Assembly (NCBI GenBank): GCA_017307165.1
Contig: JAFKGK010000004.1
Span: 358,035-422,034 of the forward strand
Direction of reading: 5' to 3'
Length of the DNA: 64,000 nucleotides
Source: Candidatus Melainabacteria bacterium
Lineage (GTDB): Bacteria; Cyanobacteriota; Vampirovibrionia; Obscuribacterales; Obscuribacteraceae
The translations under genes and the position numbers were made by a program. The notes under the pieces are model-generated. The model did no database searches. It worked only from the letters and a program-made list of their open reading frames with translations, and had not been told where the DNA came from. Below are positions 63,641 through 64,000 of the stretch, in pieces. How positions within the stretch are numbered: the stretch's first letter is position 1; each line of letters opens with the position of its first letter.

Positions 63641-64000
63641 ATGCGCAAAGCATTTATGCTGGCAATCGCCTTTGCCGGCCTTATTGCATTGGGCGGATGC
63701 GCGGTGACGCCGTCTGTTTCAGTACACAGCCTCTCGTCAGCAACGCCCCAGATCATCACGACAGACTCGTCTGCTCGGGCGATAATCATGGTGCGCAAGG
63801 CTGATGGTGGCACTGGCTTTTGTGCCGAGCCATCGCCCGATACAGCAATGACTGCGGTGGCAAAGCTGATTGCAGAGGTCAATCTGCAAAATCCAAATAT
63901 CGACGCCAAGACTCAGATCGAGTTTCAGACGGCGGTGATCGAGCTGACTCGCAGGACGGCTGCCACGCAGCTGTTGCGCGACTCTTTTTATCGGATTTGC
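63641..64000 (+). CDS. Lipoprotein, partial (3' end beyond window)
   Basis: 120 visible residues from the ATG at 63641, which has AAGGA eight bases upstream. A lipoprotein signal with lipobox ALGGC is cleaved before Cys20. The mature part ends, at the window edge, with ELTRRTAATQLLRDSFYRIC, a stretch I associate with a group of uncharacterised bacterial lipoproteins that carry an RTxxxQLLRDxxYRxC motif. The function is unknown. Confidence 0.75.
   Translation, partial: MRKAFMLAIAFAGLIALGGCAVTPSVSVHSLSSATPQIITTDSSARAIIMVRKADGGTGFCAEPSPDTAMTAVAKLIAEVNLQNPNIDAKTQIEFQTAVIELTRRTAATQLLRDSFYRIC

Overview
The window comes from a Gram-negative bacterium of intermediate GC content. The evidence is an RND efflux pump with a periplasmic adaptor, lipoproteins, TadE/TadG-like pilus proteins and TonB-C-like periplasmic proteins. 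Many secreted tetratricopeptide (TPR) proteins, a MshEN-like/TPR scaffold and FHA signalling are reminiscent of Obscuribacterales-type non-photosynthetic Cyanobacteriota, but that placement is a guess from gene style. No rRNA, tRNA, CRISPR array or intact insertion sequence was seen.

Layout. 1-7.2 kb: a leftward xanthine dehydrogenase operon (XdhA-XdhB-XdhC, then a secreted SRPBCC protein cut by the window edge) and an SDR/DUF2867 protein. 7.3-20.9 kb: housekeeping and signalling genes, namely an aldo/keto reductase, a UMF1-type MFS transporter, an isochorismatase-like hydrolase, a 1136-residue scaffold protein, a NarL/NarX-type two-component pair translationally linked to a TonB-C-like protein, glycogen debranching enzyme GlgX and a nitroreductase. 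21.4-26.7 kb: mostly unknown genes, a YqhA-family membrane protein between two nested-hairpin terminators, and a CPBP protease. 26.7-33.5 kb: a TetR/alpha-beta hydrolase fusion with palindromic operators, a GH75 chitosanase-like enzyme, and three signalling proteins (lone receiver, REC-REC-PAS kinase, PAS-PAS kinase). 33.6-44 kb: secreted TPR proteins, a YdcF-like protein, a highly structured non-coding region (36.5-37.0 kb), a lysozyme-like protein, a Tad-like pilin operon, and a repeat protein facing an FHA protein. 44.1-51.2 kb: an RND efflux operon (small membrane protein, permease, adaptor, TetR regulator, tri-haem cytochrome c peroxidase) with a shared TetR-type operator present three times. 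51.2-64 kb: accessory DNA with an epimerase/MmyB-type regulator pair, a GNAT enzyme, a broken toxin-antitoxin module, a CPBP gene stopped by one in-frame TGA, an AT-richer segment with kelch-like and unknown proteins, a carotenoid oxygenase, a cluster of decayed genes, and unknown or lipoprotein genes at the right edge.

How the genes work together. The best supported circuit is the efflux operon. Two sigma70-like promoters carry the inverted repeat TAGAC-N5-GTCTA between or beside their -35 and -10 boxes; one lies upstream of the operon and one inside the 3' end of the permease gene. The TetR gene of the same operon is the obvious repressor. The TetR/hydrolase fusion may be a second self-regulated system, with two CAGACCG/CGGTCTG palindromes directly upstream. 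The most unusual items are that fusion, the internal regulated promoter, the possible phosphothreonine-repeat/FHA pair, the structured region at 36.5-37.0 kb, and several fresh gene decays between 53.5 and 61.6 kb.
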